In this document: one piece after another, positions 54,747 through 62,945 of the stretch
How the letters are laid out: each line of letters opens with the position of its first letter
Numbering within the stretch: position 1 is the first letter of the stretch
DNA from: Amycolatopsis pretoriensis
GTDB taxonomy: Bacteria > Actinomycetota > Actinomycetes > Mycobacteriales > Pseudonocardiaceae
NCBI RefSeq assembly: GCF_900107925.1
Contig: NZ_FNUJ01000002.1
Coordinates: 1,054,001 to 1,118,000, forward strand
Length of the DNA stretch: 64,000 nucleotides
Direction: 5' to 3'
Position numbers and translations under genes: made by a program
Notes under the pieces: model-generated
What the model was told of the DNA's origin: nothing
The model's database searches: none
The model's input: the letters and a program-made list of their open reading frames with translations, nothing else

Positions 54747-54778
54747 CGGGGAGGCCGGGATTCCGGCCTCCCCGTTTT
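54747..54778 (+). terminator. Rho-independent terminator of the M4 protease gene
   Basis: A perfect 12-base stem CGGGGAGGCCGG/CCGGCCTCCCCG with loop GATT is followed directly by TTTT. It begins 17 bases after the protease stop codon. Confidence 0.92.
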
Positions 54779-54803
54779 CGTGTCCCGGGGGCAGAATCGG
54801 CGC

Positions 54804-55319
54804 ATGGACACCGAAGAGCTGCGCGCGACCCAGGCCCCGCTGAAGGACAAGTACCGCGAGCAGCCCGAGAGCGCGCTCGTCACGCTGCACGCCGACGCCG
54901 AACTGGACGGCCTCGGCATCTCCTGCAAGGTCGAGACCGCCCGCGCGGTCGTCGAAGCCGGGCTACACCCGGCCACGGGTGGCGACGGCAGCCTCGCCTG
55001 TTCGGGCGACATGCTGCTGGAAGCGCTCGCCGCGTGTGCCGGGGTGACGCTGCGGGCGGTCGCGACGTCGTTGGGGCTCGAGGTGCGCGGCGGGCGCGTG
55101 CGGGCCGAAGGCGACCTCGACTTCCGCGGCACCCTCGCCGTCGCCAAGGACACCCCGGTGGGCTTCCGCGCGATCCGGCTGTCGTTCGCGTTGGACACCG
55201 ACGCCTCCGAGGAGCAGCTCGCCACGCTGAAGAAGCTGACCGAGCGGTACTGCGTCGTTTTCCAGACGCTGCGGACGCCGCCGGAGTTCGCCGTCAGCCT
55301 GTCGGCGGCTCAGGGATAA
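54804..55319 (+). CDS. OsmC family protein
   Basis: A 171-residue OsmC/Ohr-fold protein. The region SGDMLLEALAACAGVTLRAVATSLG carries a Cys where OsmC-type peroxidases have their first catalytic cysteine. A second conserved Cys lies in LTERYCVVFQTLR. Both are in the usual positions, so it may reduce organic hydroperoxides. ATG 54804 was preferred over 54780 because CAGAAT six bases upstream fits the leaderless pattern and the upstream codons overlap terminator sequence. It is not obviously in operon with the ABC exporter that follows 64 bases later. Confidence 0.88.
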   Translation: MDTEELRATQAPLKDKYREQPESALVTLHADAELDGLGISCKVETARAVVEAGLHPATGGDGSLACSGDMLLEALAACAGVTLRAVATSLGLEVRGGRVRAEGDLDFRGTLAVAKDTPVGFRAIRLSFALDTDASEEQLATLKKLTERYCVVFQTLRTPPEFAVSLSAAQG

Positions 55320-55383
55320 ACCCGGAGGACAAACCGGACGCACTTGGCCTAGCTTGGCGGGGTCACCGAGAGGGGAAACCGTC

Positions 55384-56355
55384 ATGCCGGAACCGGACAA
55401 CGCCGTCCAGGTGCGCGGGCTCGTCAAAACCTACGGGTCGACCCGCGCGCTCGACGGCGTCGACCTCGACATCCCGGCCGGGCGCGTGCTCGGCCTGCTC
55501 GGCCCGAACGGCGCCGGCAAGACCACCACGGTCCGCATCCTGACGACGCTGCTGCGGCCGGACTCCGGGTCGGCGCACGTGGCCGGCTACGACGTCCTGG
55601 CCCAGCCCGACGAGGTGCGGCAGCGGATCGGGCTGTCCGGGCAGTACGCGGCCGTCGACGAGAACCTCACCGGGTTCGAGAACCTCTACATGGTCGGGCG
55701 GCTCTACGGCCGGCCGAAGTCCGCGGCCCGCTCGCGCGCCCGGGAGCTGCTGGCGCGGTTCGCGCTCGAAGAGGCCGCCGACCGGCCGGCGAAGGGCTAC
55801 TCGGGCGGCATGCGCCGGCGGCTCGACCTGGCCGGCGCGCTGGTCGCGGAGCCGACCGTCGTCGTCCTCGACGAGCCGACCACCGGTCTCGACCCGGGTG
55901 GGCGGCTCGACACGTGGGGCGTCATCAAGGAGCTGGTCGCGGACGGCACGACCGTGCTGCTGACCACGCAGTACCTCGAAGAGGCCGACCAGCTGGCCGA
56001 CTCGATCGTGGTGATCGACCACGGCCGGGTGATCGCGCGCGGCACGGCCGACGAGCTCAAGGCCCAGATCGGCGGCGAACGGCTGGAGCTGGTCGTCGCC
56101 TCCCCCGCGGACCTGCCGGCGACGCTGGAGGTGCTGCGCGAAGTGGGGACGGGCGAGCCGTCCGGCGACGACCACACGCGGCGCGCGGAGATCCTCGTCG
56201 ACACCGGCCCGAAGGCGCTCATCGAGGCCCTGCGGCGGCTGGACGCGCAGGGCATCGCCGTCCAGGACGTCGCCCTGCACCGGCCGACCCTCGACGACGT
56301 CTTCCTGTCCCTGACCGGCCACGGCGCCGAGTCCGCCGAGGAGGTGGCCAAGTGA
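55384..56355 (+). CDS. ABC transporter ATP-binding protein, DrrA-like drug exporter subunit
   Basis: A 323-residue ATPase. Walker A is GPNGAGKTTT (about 41-50), the signature YSGGMRRRLDLAGALV (about 138), Walker B VVVLDEPTTGLDP (about 160) and the H-loop TTQYLEEADQL. The C-terminal extension (about 220-320) matches the DrrA-type domain. Length and sequence style match daunorubicin-resistance-type exporters. The stop overlaps the permease GTG by four bases, so they form a two-gene DrrAB unit. Substrate unknown; it may export an antibiotic or lipid. Confidence 0.93.
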   Translation: MPEPDNAVQVRGLVKTYGSTRALDGVDLDIPAGRVLGLLGPNGAGKTTTVRILTTLLRPDSGSAHVAGYDVLAQPDEVRQRIGLSGQYAAVDENLTGFENLYMVGRLYGRPKSAARSRARELLARFALEEAADRPAKGYSGGMRRRLDLAGALVAEPTVVVLDEPTTGLDPGGRLDTWGVIKELVADGTTVLLTTQYLEEADQLADSIVVIDHGRVIARGTADELKAQIGGERLELVVASPADLPATLEVLREVGTGEPSGDDHTRRAEILVDTGPKALIEALRRLDAQGIAVQDVALHRPTLDDVFLSLTGHGAESAEEVAK

Positions 56356-57155
56356 ACGCGCTCGCGAAGGGCATTTCCGACGGCGGCATCATCACGTGGC
56401 GCAACCTGATGAACGTCCGCCGCAACCCCGACTGGCTGATGGCGGCGACGCTGCAGCCGATCATGTTCGTGCTGCTGTTCGCGTACGTCTTCGGCAACGC
56501 GATCGGCGGCGAAGCGGGCGGCGCGGCCTACCGGGAGTTCCTCATCGCGGGGATCTTCGCGCAGACGGTGGCGTTCAACTCGGCGTTCACGGTGATCGGC
56601 TTCGCCAACGACCTGCAGAAGGGCATCATCGACCGGTTCCGCTCGCTGCCGATGTCCCGCATCGCGGTGGTCCTCGGCCGGACGACGTCGGACCTGGTGG
56701 TCAGCGTGGTGGCGCTGGTCGTGATGTCGGCGTGCGGGCTGATCGTGGGCTGGCGCATCCGCGGCAGTTTCTGGGACGCGCTGCTGGGCTACCTGGTGAT
56801 GCTGATGTTTGCGTGGGCCTTGTCCTGGGTGGGCGCGCTGATCGGCCTGGCGGCGCGCAGTGTCGAGGTGGCGCAGAGCCTCGGGCTGATCTGGATGTTC
56901 CCGCTGAGCTTCATCTCCTCGGCGTTCGTCCCGACGGGGACGCTGCCGCCGTTCCTCAAGGCGATCGCGGACTGGAACCCGTTCACGGCGGTGATCAACG
57001 CGACGAGGGACCTGTTCGGCAACCGCTTCGGCCCGGCGCAGACGGGCTGGCCGGCGGAGCACGCGGCGCTGTACGCGATCCTGTGCTGCGTGGCGATCAT
57101 CGCGGTGTTCGCTCCCCTGGCGACGGCCAAGTACCGCCGGGTGGCGAGCAAGTAA
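56352..57155 (+). CDS. ABC-2 type transporter permease, DrrB-like
   Basis: A 267-residue membrane protein with six hydrophobic segments and the ABC-2 pattern: WRNLMNVRRNPDWLMAATLQPIMFVLLFAYVFG at the N-terminus and SLGLIWMFPLSFISSAFVP near the fifth helix. It pairs with the ATPase encoded just upstream through the GTGA overlap. Together they form an exporter of the DrrAB family, usually homologous pairs. No substrate biosynthesis genes are adjacent. A bidirectional terminator follows six bases after the stop. Confidence 0.93.
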   Translation: MNALAKGISDGGIITWRNLMNVRRNPDWLMAATLQPIMFVLLFAYVFGNAIGGEAGGAAYREFLIAGIFAQTVAFNSAFTVIGFANDLQKGIIDRFRSLPMSRIAVVLGRTTSDLVVSVVALVVMSACGLIVGWRIRGSFWDALLGYLVMLMFAWALSWVGALIGLAARSVEVAQSLGLIWMFPLSFISSAFVPTGTLPPFLKAIADWNPFTAVINATRDLFGNRFGPAQTGWPAEHAALYAILCCVAIIAVFAPLATAKYRRVASK

Positions 57156-57160
57156 TACCG

Positions 57161-57195
57161 TCCGAAGAGGACTGATCTGGTCAGTCCTCTTCGGA
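57161..57195. terminator. Bidirectional terminator between exporter and nitroreductase genes
   Basis: Arms 57161-57175 and 57181-57195 are perfect 15-base inverted repeats (TCCGAAGAGGACTGA) with a five-base loop. The right arm contains the last five codons and stop of the convergent nitroreductase gene, so the hairpin serves both transcripts. Confidence 0.85.
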
Positions 57196-57615
57196 CAGCT
57201 CCACGATCGGGATCACCCGCTTGGCCTTCCGGGCCTTGGCCTGGTGGTCCACCAGGAACGGGTACTGCTTCTCCAGCTCGATCCACGTCCGCACGTAGTC
57301 CGCCCCCAGCAGCGGCAGCGCCTCCCCGTCGAACTCGTGGCCGTCCACCTCCACCTTGACCCGGGAGTCGGCGATCAGGTTCAGGTACCAGCCCGGGTGC
57401 TTCGGCGCCCCGATGTTGGACGCCACGACCAGCAGCCGGTCGCCGTCGCGGTGGTACATCATCGGGACCGTGCGCGGTTTCCCGGAGTTCCGGCCCGTCG
57501 TCGTGAGCAGCACCAGGCGCTCGCGGTGCATGCCCTCGACCTCGCCGCCCGCGCGGAACTGCTCGATCACGCGGCGGTTCGTCTCCCGGACGTCCACGGT
57601 GTCCACGGCGGTCAC
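57181..57615 (-). CDS. F420-dependent nitroreductase/quinone reductase family protein (Ddn-like)
   Basis: A 144-residue split-beta-barrel protein. LTTTGRNSGKPRTVPMMYHRDGDRLLVVASNIGAPKHPGWYLNL is the DUF385/Ddn signature, binding the deazaflavin F420 through the Lys/Arg-rich strand. Such enzymes reduce quinones, nitro compounds or unsaturated lactones. GTG 57615 overlaps the upstream stop by four bases (GTGA), coupling it to the DUF6069-like gene. The last five codons lie in a terminator stem. Confidence 0.9.
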   Translation of the reverse strand: MTAVDTVDVRETNRRVIEQFRAGGEVEGMHRERLVLLTTTGRNSGKPRTVPMMYHRDGDRLLVVASNIGAPKHPGWYLNLIADSRVKVEVDGHEFDGEALPLLGADYVRTWIELEKQYPFLVDHQAKARKAKRVIPIVELSEED

Positions 57616-58151
57616 TGGTCGTAGTAGCGGGTCGGCGGGGGCTGCTGCTGCGGGTACTGCCGGGTCGCCGGCGGCGGCGCCGCGCTCTGCCGGCGCCGGT
57701 GCAGGGTCCGGGCGCTGGCCGCCATGCTGTTCACGACCGCGGCGATGACGAGCCCGATGACGAGGTTGATCGCGGCCGTGGCGATCTTCGCGCTCGGGGC
57801 GACCGTCAACGTCAGCGGCAGGACCACCGCGATCAGCGTCACCAGCACCATGATCCAGCCGAAGAACTGGGACGGCGCCGGCGTCGCGACGCTCAGCAGG
57901 TGCATCAGCCCGGTGGCGAGCAGGGCCACCGCGGCGGCGACCAGCGCGTACGTCGTGGTGCTCGCGTTGCCCCAGACGCCCTCGCCTTTTGGGGCCAGCA
58001 CTTCGACCTCGAAGACGCCGCGCGCGATCAGCAGCCCGACCACGGCGAGCAGGGCCGCGATCACCGCCGTCGCCACTCCGCCGGCCCACAGCCGGCGCGC
58101 GTCGATCCCCGGGCGGACGTCCTGGGGCTGGTTCCCGTAGTAGTCGGACAT
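57612..58151 (-). CDS. DUF6069-like membrane protein
   Basis: A 179-residue protein with four transmembrane helices (about 24-46, 70-90, 98-118, 122-142) and a Pro/Gln-rich cytoplasmic tail (RQYPQQQPPPTRYYDQ). The arrangement LWAGGVATAVIAALLAVVGLLIARG and ATPAPSQFFGWIMVLVTLIAVVLPL is characteristic of a small actinobacterial membrane family of unknown function. It is translated just before the F420-type reductase and may tether or regulate it. It is divergent from the SDR at 58256. Confidence 0.75.
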   Translation of the reverse strand: MSDYYGNQPQDVRPGIDARRLWAGGVATAVIAALLAVVGLLIARGVFEVEVLAPKGEGVWGNASTTTYALVAAAVALLATGLMHLLSVATPAPSQFFGWIMVLVTLIAVVLPLTLTVAPSAKIATAAINLVIGLVIAAVVNSMAASARTLHRRRQSAAPPPATRQYPQQQPPPTRYYDQ

Positions 58152-58218
58152 CAGAGCCTTCCTGGGTCGGCTGCCTCTCCCCCGCGATTGTCCCCTCTTT
58201 CGGCCGCGTCCGCGCGAC

Positions 58219-58249
58219 TTGCGCTGGAGCGCACTCCAGCTCGTAGCGT
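58219..58249 (+). promoter_or_regulatory. MerR-type promoter with dyad in a 19-bp spacer
   Basis: TTGCGC (58219-58224) and TAGCGT (58244-58249) are separated by 19 bases, the elongated spacer typical of MerR-controlled promoters. CTGGAG-CGCA-CTCCAG (58224-58239) fills it. The -10 ends six bases before the SDR ATG, so the mRNA is probably leaderless. No merR gene lies in the window. Confidence 0.7.
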
Positions 58250-58255
58250 CGGGGC

Positions 58256-59215
58256 ATGACCACCGCACAGCACAAGATCGGTTCGGGTTTCGGCGCCACC
58301 ACCACGGCCGCCGAAGCCGTCGCAGGCGTCGACCTCACGGGCAAGCTCGCCGTCGTCACCGGCGGGTACTCCGGGATCGGCCTCGAGACCACCCGCGCGC
58401 TGACCGGCGCGGGTGCGCACGTCGTCGTCCCGGCCCGCCGCCGCGAGACCGCCGAAGAAGCCCTCGCCGACCTGGAGAACGTCGAGGTCGACGAGCTGGA
58501 CCTGGGCGACCTCGACAGCGTCCGCGCCTTCGCGGAGCGCTTCCTCGCCTCCGGACGGCGGATCGACCTCCTGATCAACAACGCGGGCGTGATGGCCTGC
58601 CCCGAGACCCGCGTCGGTCCCGGCTGGGAAGCCCAGTTCGCCACCAACCACCTCGGCCACTTCGCCCTGGTCAACCGCCTGTGGCCGGCCGTCGCCGACG
58701 GTGCCCGGGTCGTCTCCCTGTCCTCGCGCGGTCACCACTACTCGCCGATCCGCTGGGACGACGTCCAGTTCGAGCGCGGTTACGACAAGTGGGCCGCCTA
58801 CGGGCAGGCCAAGACGGCCAACGCGCTCTTCGCCGTCCGGCTGGACGAGCTGGGCGCGGAGAAGGGCGTCCGCGCCTTCGCGCTGCACCCCGGCGGCATC
58901 ATGACGCCGTTGCAGCGGCACCTGTCCCGGGAGGAGCACATCGCCCGCGGCTGGATCGACGAGGCCGGCAACTACCTGGTGAAGTTCAAGACGCCGGAGC
59001 AGGGCGCGGCGACGACGGTCTGGGCGGCGACGTCGCCGCAGCTCGCCGGGCTGGGTGGGCTGTACCTCGAAGACTGCGACGTCGCCGAGCTCGCCGCCGA
59101 GGACGCCGAAGGCCTGGCCGAGTCGGGCGTCCGCCGGTACGCCGTGGACCGCGACGAGGCCCGTCGACTGTGGACGCTGTCGGCGGAGCTGACCGGCGTG
59201 GACGCTTTCGCGTGA
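58256..59215 (+). CDS. SDR family NAD(P)-dependent oxidoreductase
   Basis: A 319-residue SDR of the retinol dehydrogenase-like branch. The cofactor loop TGGYSGIG (about 36-43), NNAGVM (about 106) and YGQAKTANALFAVRLDELG (Tyr/Lys) are present. The first 25 residues are an N-terminal extension before the Rossmann fold. SDRs with MerR-type promoters often act as aldehyde or ketone reductases in stress responses; substrate unknown. The start is placed by the -10 at 58244-58249. Confidence 0.9.
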   Translation: MTTAQHKIGSGFGATTTAAEAVAGVDLTGKLAVVTGGYSGIGLETTRALTGAGAHVVVPARRRETAEEALADLENVEVDELDLGDLDSVRAFAERFLASGRRIDLLINNAGVMACPETRVGPGWEAQFATNHLGHFALVNRLWPAVADGARVVSLSSRGHHYSPIRWDDVQFERGYDKWAAYGQAKTANALFAVRLDELGAEKGVRAFALHPGGIMTPLQRHLSREEHIARGWIDEAGNYLVKFKTPEQGAATTVWAATSPQLAGLGGLYLEDCDVAELAAEDAEGLAESGVRRYAVDRDEARRLWTLSAELTGVDAFA

Positions 59216-59259
59216 TCTTTTGACGTTTGCCCGGCACGTGATCGGGGTACATCGCGGCC

Positions 59260-60846
59260 GTGGCCGACGAAGCCGGCAGAACGGAAAACGCGCCGATGGG
59301 CGACGCGGACGACGTCACGTACGCGCGCTTCGCCCTCGGCGAGTTCACCGCCGCCCCGCGATCCCTCGACGACGCCCCGCCCGGCCTGCTGGCCGGGCGG
59401 TACGAGGTCGGCCGGCTGGTCGGCAGCGGCGGGACGGCGCGGGTGTACCGCGCCTACGACCTGCGGTTGCAGCGTGAGGTCGCGGTCAAGATCTACGACC
59501 GGGACGCCGTCGCGCTCGACCAGCGGCGCCGGCTGCGGGAGATGAGCATCCAGGGCAGCATCACCCACCCGGGCGTCGTGGCGCTGCTCGACAGCGGCAC
59601 CGACCACGGCCGGACGTACCTGGTGATGCAGCTCGTCGAGGGCGAGAACCTGGCGGAGCGGCTGCTGGGTGGCCCGATGCCGGTGGCGGAGGCGACGGCG
59701 CTGGCGGACGGGCTGGCGGAGGCGCTGGCCCACGTGCACGCGCGGCGCGTCGTCCACCGGGACCTCAAGCCCGCCAACGTGTTCCTGTCCGCGGACGGCC
59801 CGTTGATCGGCGACTTCGGCATCGCGCACGCCCTCGACACGACGCACATCACGGGCACGGGCGTGGTCCCCGGCACGGCGGCGTACCTCGCGCCGGAGCA
59901 GGTCGGCGGCGAGCGGGCGGGCCCACCGGCGGACGTGTACGCGCTGGGGCTGATCCTGCTGGAGTGCGTGACGGGCCGCCGCGAGTACCCGGGCACGATG
60001 GTCGAGGCGGCGATGGCCCGGTTGACCCGGGCCCCTCGGATCCCGGAGGGACTGCCGCCGTCGCTGGCGCACACGCTGCGCCGGATGACGCGCCGCGACC
60101 CGGCCGACCGCCCGACGGCGGCGGAGGTCCGGGAGCTGCTGCACGCCCCGGTGCCGGCGCGGCCGTGGCCCGCGGGGCGGCTCGGTGAGGCGTTGAGACG
60201 CCACCGCGCGGCACCGGTGGGCGGTGGGAAGGGCGAGCGCCTCGCCGCGGTGAGTGGTGCCAGGGGCGATACGGGTCAGTTCGCCTCTGCGGCGGGTGAT
60301 TTCGGCGAGCACGCCCCTACGACGAGCGGCCCCGACATGGCCGGTTTGCTCGCCTCCACAACGGGCAACTACGGCCACGCGCCCGGCGACCACCTCGATC
60401 CTGGAGCGACCGTCTCCGGCCGCCCCTTCCCCGCTCCCACCGTGAGCGATACCAGCGTGCCTTCCCCGGCCGGCCCGCGGAAGATCCTCGCCGCAATCGG
60501 CCTTTCGCCGACAAGCGCCCCCGCGAACCGCCGCCGGTTCACCGCGGCCGCCGGGTTGACCGCCGCCGCTGTCGTCGCCGTTTCCACTCTCGTTCTCTCC
60601 GCTCCGGACTCCGGCACCACCACCCCGGCCCAGCGTCCGGCGCCCAGCTCGTCCGCGCCGCCGTCCTCCGCGCCCCTCGCCGCCCCCGGGACCCCCGATC
60701 CGGGTCCCCGCGCCACCGAGTCCGCCGAGCTCGAACCCGCCGCCGTAACCCACGACGACAAGCCGAAGCCCGGCAAGCCCGCCAACCCCCAGCGCACCCG
60801 CAACCACGGCAAGGGCAAGGGCCCCGGGACCTCCGGCCGGGCCTGA
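59260..60846 (+). CDS. Transmembrane serine/threonine protein kinase (PknB-like catalytic domain)
   Basis: A 528-residue protein. The kinase domain (about 48-300) has GSGGTARVYRA, Lys77 in VAVKIYD, HRDLKPANVF with Asp168, DFGIA with Asp185 and APEQVGG. A Pro/Thr/Ser-rich juxtamembrane region (about 310-420) leads to one transmembrane helix (about 427-447), followed by an extracytoplasmic tail of 80 residues rich in Pro, Lys and Asn, with no PASTA repeats. It belongs to the actinobacterial STPK group sensing envelope cues. GTG 59260 is the likely start; ATG 59296 is an alternative. It probably acts alone, as no phosphatase or PknA/FHA gene is adjacent. Confidence 0.92.
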   Translation: MADEAGRTENAPMGDADDVTYARFALGEFTAAPRSLDDAPPGLLAGRYEVGRLVGSGGTARVYRAYDLRLQREVAVKIYDRDAVALDQRRRLREMSIQGSITHPGVVALLDSGTDHGRTYLVMQLVEGENLAERLLGGPMPVAEATALADGLAEALAHVHARRVVHRDLKPANVFLSADGPLIGDFGIAHALDTTHITGTGVVPGTAAYLAPEQVGGERAGPPADVYALGLILLECVTGRREYPGTMVEAAMARLTRAPRIPEGLPPSLAHTLRRMTRRDPADRPTAAEVRELLHAPVPARPWPAGRLGEALRRHRAAPVGGGKGERLAAVSGARGDTGQFASAAGDFGEHAPTTSGPDMAGLLASTTGNYGHAPGDHLDPGATVSGRPFPAPTVSDTSVPSPAGPRKILAAIGLSPTSAPANRRRFTAAAGLTAAAVVAVSTLVLSAPDSGTTTPAQRPAPSSSAPPSSAPLAAPGTPDPGPRATESAELEPAAVTHDDKPKPGKPANPQRTRNHGKGKGPGTSGRA

Positions 60847-61042
60847 TCCGGGCCCAATGGCCCTAGTGCGCGAAACCGATCCGGAATAGCGCGGAATTGT
60901 TTTCCCGAATTCGGACTCGAACCAATAACGAGCCGTAACCGGAACCGGCCGATCCCCGACAAACACCACGTGTCCGACCGGCTGCGCTCCGGCTCGGCAC
61001 TCCCGCCGGGAAACCCCGTACCCGACTCCTCGGAGGTCCTTG

Positions 61043-61354
61043 ATGAGCGTCCACGCTGCCCTCGCGCGGCCGGTTTCCGGAACACCCCGCGGGCGGCACG
61101 CCAAGCCGCTCCCCGCGTGGCCGCGCGTCGTCGCCAGGACGTTCTTCCTCGTGATCGCCCTGACCTCCGCCGGTGTGGTCGTGCTCGCCGGCTGGCCGCC
61201 CGTGCTGCTCGTCGTCCCCGCCGCCGTCCTGCTGCTGCTCGTCGCGAGCGTCACGAAACTGCGGACCGCGGCCCGGAAGATCGACACGATCTTCGCCGAA
61301 GAACTGTCACGGGAAACGGTTCCCGAAACCGGCGAAGGCATCGAGATCTCCTGA
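61043..61354 (+). CDS. Small membrane protein
   Basis: A 103-residue protein with two closely spaced hydrophobic segments (VVARTFFLVIALTSAGVVVLAG and VLLVVPAAVLLLLVASV) and a charged C-terminal tail. GGAGG five bases before ATG supports the start. There is no family I recognise. It follows the kinase by 196 bases that hold only AT-rich sequence (near 60890-60935) and no gene. Confidence 0.65.
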   Translation: MSVHAALARPVSGTPRGRHAKPLPAWPRVVARTFFLVIALTSAGVVVLAGWPPVLLVVPAAVLLLLVASVTKLRTAARKIDTIFAEELSRETVPETGEGIEIS

Positions 61355-61562
61355 CTTTCGCGCCCCAAAATTGCTCCTCGGTAAAGGGATGACAGCCCTG
61401 GTGACCGCGCCCGGCCCCGGCAACGGGTCGGGCACAGCGCCACCGACTTCGGGGAGTCATCATGGCCGATCCCGCAACCCCCGCGTCGACCGGCACGACC
61501 TGGAATCGCAGGCGAAATCGCTCGCCGCCGGGGAAGCCGGCCGCGCGAGCGCCGTATCCGGT

Positions 61563-62215
61563 GCCGGCGCGCCCGCGCAATTCGCGTCGCAGAACCCGTA
61601 CACCGGCGAACCGTGGGCGCTCGTCCCGGACGGCAGTCCTGAAGACGTCGACGACGCCGTCGCGGCGGCTCGCGCGGCTCTTGGTGAACGACTCCGGCAA
61701 GCTCTACCGCGAGCTGATCGGCCAGCTCACCGGGCTCGGCGGCTGGTACCACTACTTCGCGGGCCTCGCCGACAAGATCGAGGGCCGCCGGATCCCGGCC
61801 CGAACCCGGACTACCTCGTCCACGCCCGCCACGAGCCGGTGGGCGTCGTCGCGGCCATCACGCCGTGGAACTCGCCGCTGCTCCTGCTGACCTGGAAGCT
61901 CGCGTCCGCGCCGGCCGCCGGGTGCACGGTCGTGGTCAAGCCGTCCGAGCACTCCCCCGTCTCGACGCTCGGGCTGGCCGAGCTGATCAAGGTCGCGTTC
62001 ACCGGCTCGACCGCCACCGGCCGCGCGGTCGCGCTGGCGGCCGCGGCGGCCAACGGCGTCGTCGCCGGCGTGCTCGCCGCGACAGGCCATACGTGCATGG
62101 CCGGGTCGCGGCGAAGCTCAAGGCCGGGACGGTGTGGATCAACGCGTACCGGGTGGTGGCACCGTCGGTGCCGTTCGGCGGGGTGAAGAACTCGGGGCGG
62201 TGTGGGTGGAGCTGA
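61563..62215 (+). pseudogene. Multiply deleted aldehyde dehydrogenase pseudogene
   Basis: Three reading frames carry successive pieces of an aldehyde dehydrogenase: SQNPYTGEPWALVP (N-terminal) in one, LVNDSGKLYREL and GWYHYFAGLADKIEGRRIPA in a second, back to the first for YLVHARHEPVGVVAAITPWN, VAFTGSTATGRAV and AATGHTCMAGSR, then KLKAGTVWINAYRVV and PFGGVKNSG in the third. Several hundred bases of catalytic domain are missing between pieces. The catalytic Cys region survives only as GHTCMAG. Frameshifts and deletions make the gene non-functional. Confidence 0.8.
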
Positions 62216-62237
62216 CCGGCGGCACGCGGGACCCGTT

Positions 62238-62243
62238 TACCCT
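62238..62243 (+). promoter_or_regulatory. Probable -10 element of the HAD hydrolase gene (leaderless)
   Basis: TACCCT ends exactly six bases before ATG 62250, the same geometry as at 876, 9418 and 45927. Confidence 0.4.
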
Positions 62244-62249
62244 TGGCTG

Positions 62250-62866
62250 ATGCCGGACGCGCTCATCATGGACCTCTTCGGGGTCTTCACCCGGTTCGAC
62301 AACGGCTTGGTGCCCGCTCGGCTCGCGAAGCACTGCGCGGACCCCGACGCCGCCGCCGGGGACCTCGCGGGGCTGATGGCGCGGCGCGAGGTCATCACCG
62401 GGCGCGTCACGCTGGCGGACCTCCACGAACGGATCGTGGCCGAGCACGGCTACGCCCGGCCTTACGCGGATTTCGAAGAGGCGTGGCTGACGCCCTACTC
62501 CGACCCGATGCCGGGCATGGCCGAGCTGGTCGCGCCGCTCGCCACGCGATACCGGCTGGTGCTGCTGTCCAATGTGGATGCCTACTACTGGCGGGTCGTC
62601 CGGGCGATGCAACCGGAGCTGGGCCTGTTCGACGACGTGCTGCTCTCCTGCGACCTCGGCCTGGCCAAACCCGACCCGGAGATCTTCCGCCGGGCCGGCG
62701 AGGCGGCCGGGGCGCCACCGCCTCGATGCCTGTTCGTCGACGACACCCGGTGAACGTCGACGCGGCGGCCGCGCTGGGGTTCCGCACGCACTGGTTCCGG
62801 GACGTCACCGGCTTCCGCCTGGCGCTCATCGACGAAGGATTTCCCTCTCCCCATTCAAATTTATAG
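62250..62866 (+). pseudogene. HAD-superfamily hydrolase, frameshifted near the C-terminus
   Basis: The frame from ATG 62250 encodes a subfamily IA HAD protein: nucleophile Asp in MDLFGVFT, LLSNVDAYYWR with the second-motif Ser, and KPDPEIFRRAG with the Lys. It then runs into TGA 62751-62753 in the middle of motif IV, CLFVDDTR. The expected continuation NVDAAAALGFRTHWF is encoded in another frame up to TAG 62866. One missing base near 62748-62752 (a CCCGG run) explains it. It may be a true frameshift or a sequencing error in this G run. If real, the product ends right after the metal-binding Asp pair and lacks the final strand and helix. Confidence 0.75.
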
Positions 62867-62945
62867 CCGACCCCGGGACTTGTGGCAAGACCCCGGTGCG
62901 GGTCCACAATTCGGGCTCACCATTTTCTGCCGAGGGGATTCCGTC

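Noticed and set aside
52331..55225. Minus-strand frame of 964 codons opposite the M4 protease and OsmC-like genes
   Set aside because: It crosses a clear terminator and two motif-rich genes; no protein features are present.
61400..61562. Region upstream of the aldehyde dehydrogenase remnant as coding start
   Set aside because: Frames here are open but show no aldehyde dehydrogenase similarity. I could not place the original start.
62866..62945. TTGTGG and CACAAT hexamers before the glycosyltransferase gene
   Set aside because: The spacing is 19 bases without a dyad between them and the hexamers are poor matches, so a promoter cannot be claimed.
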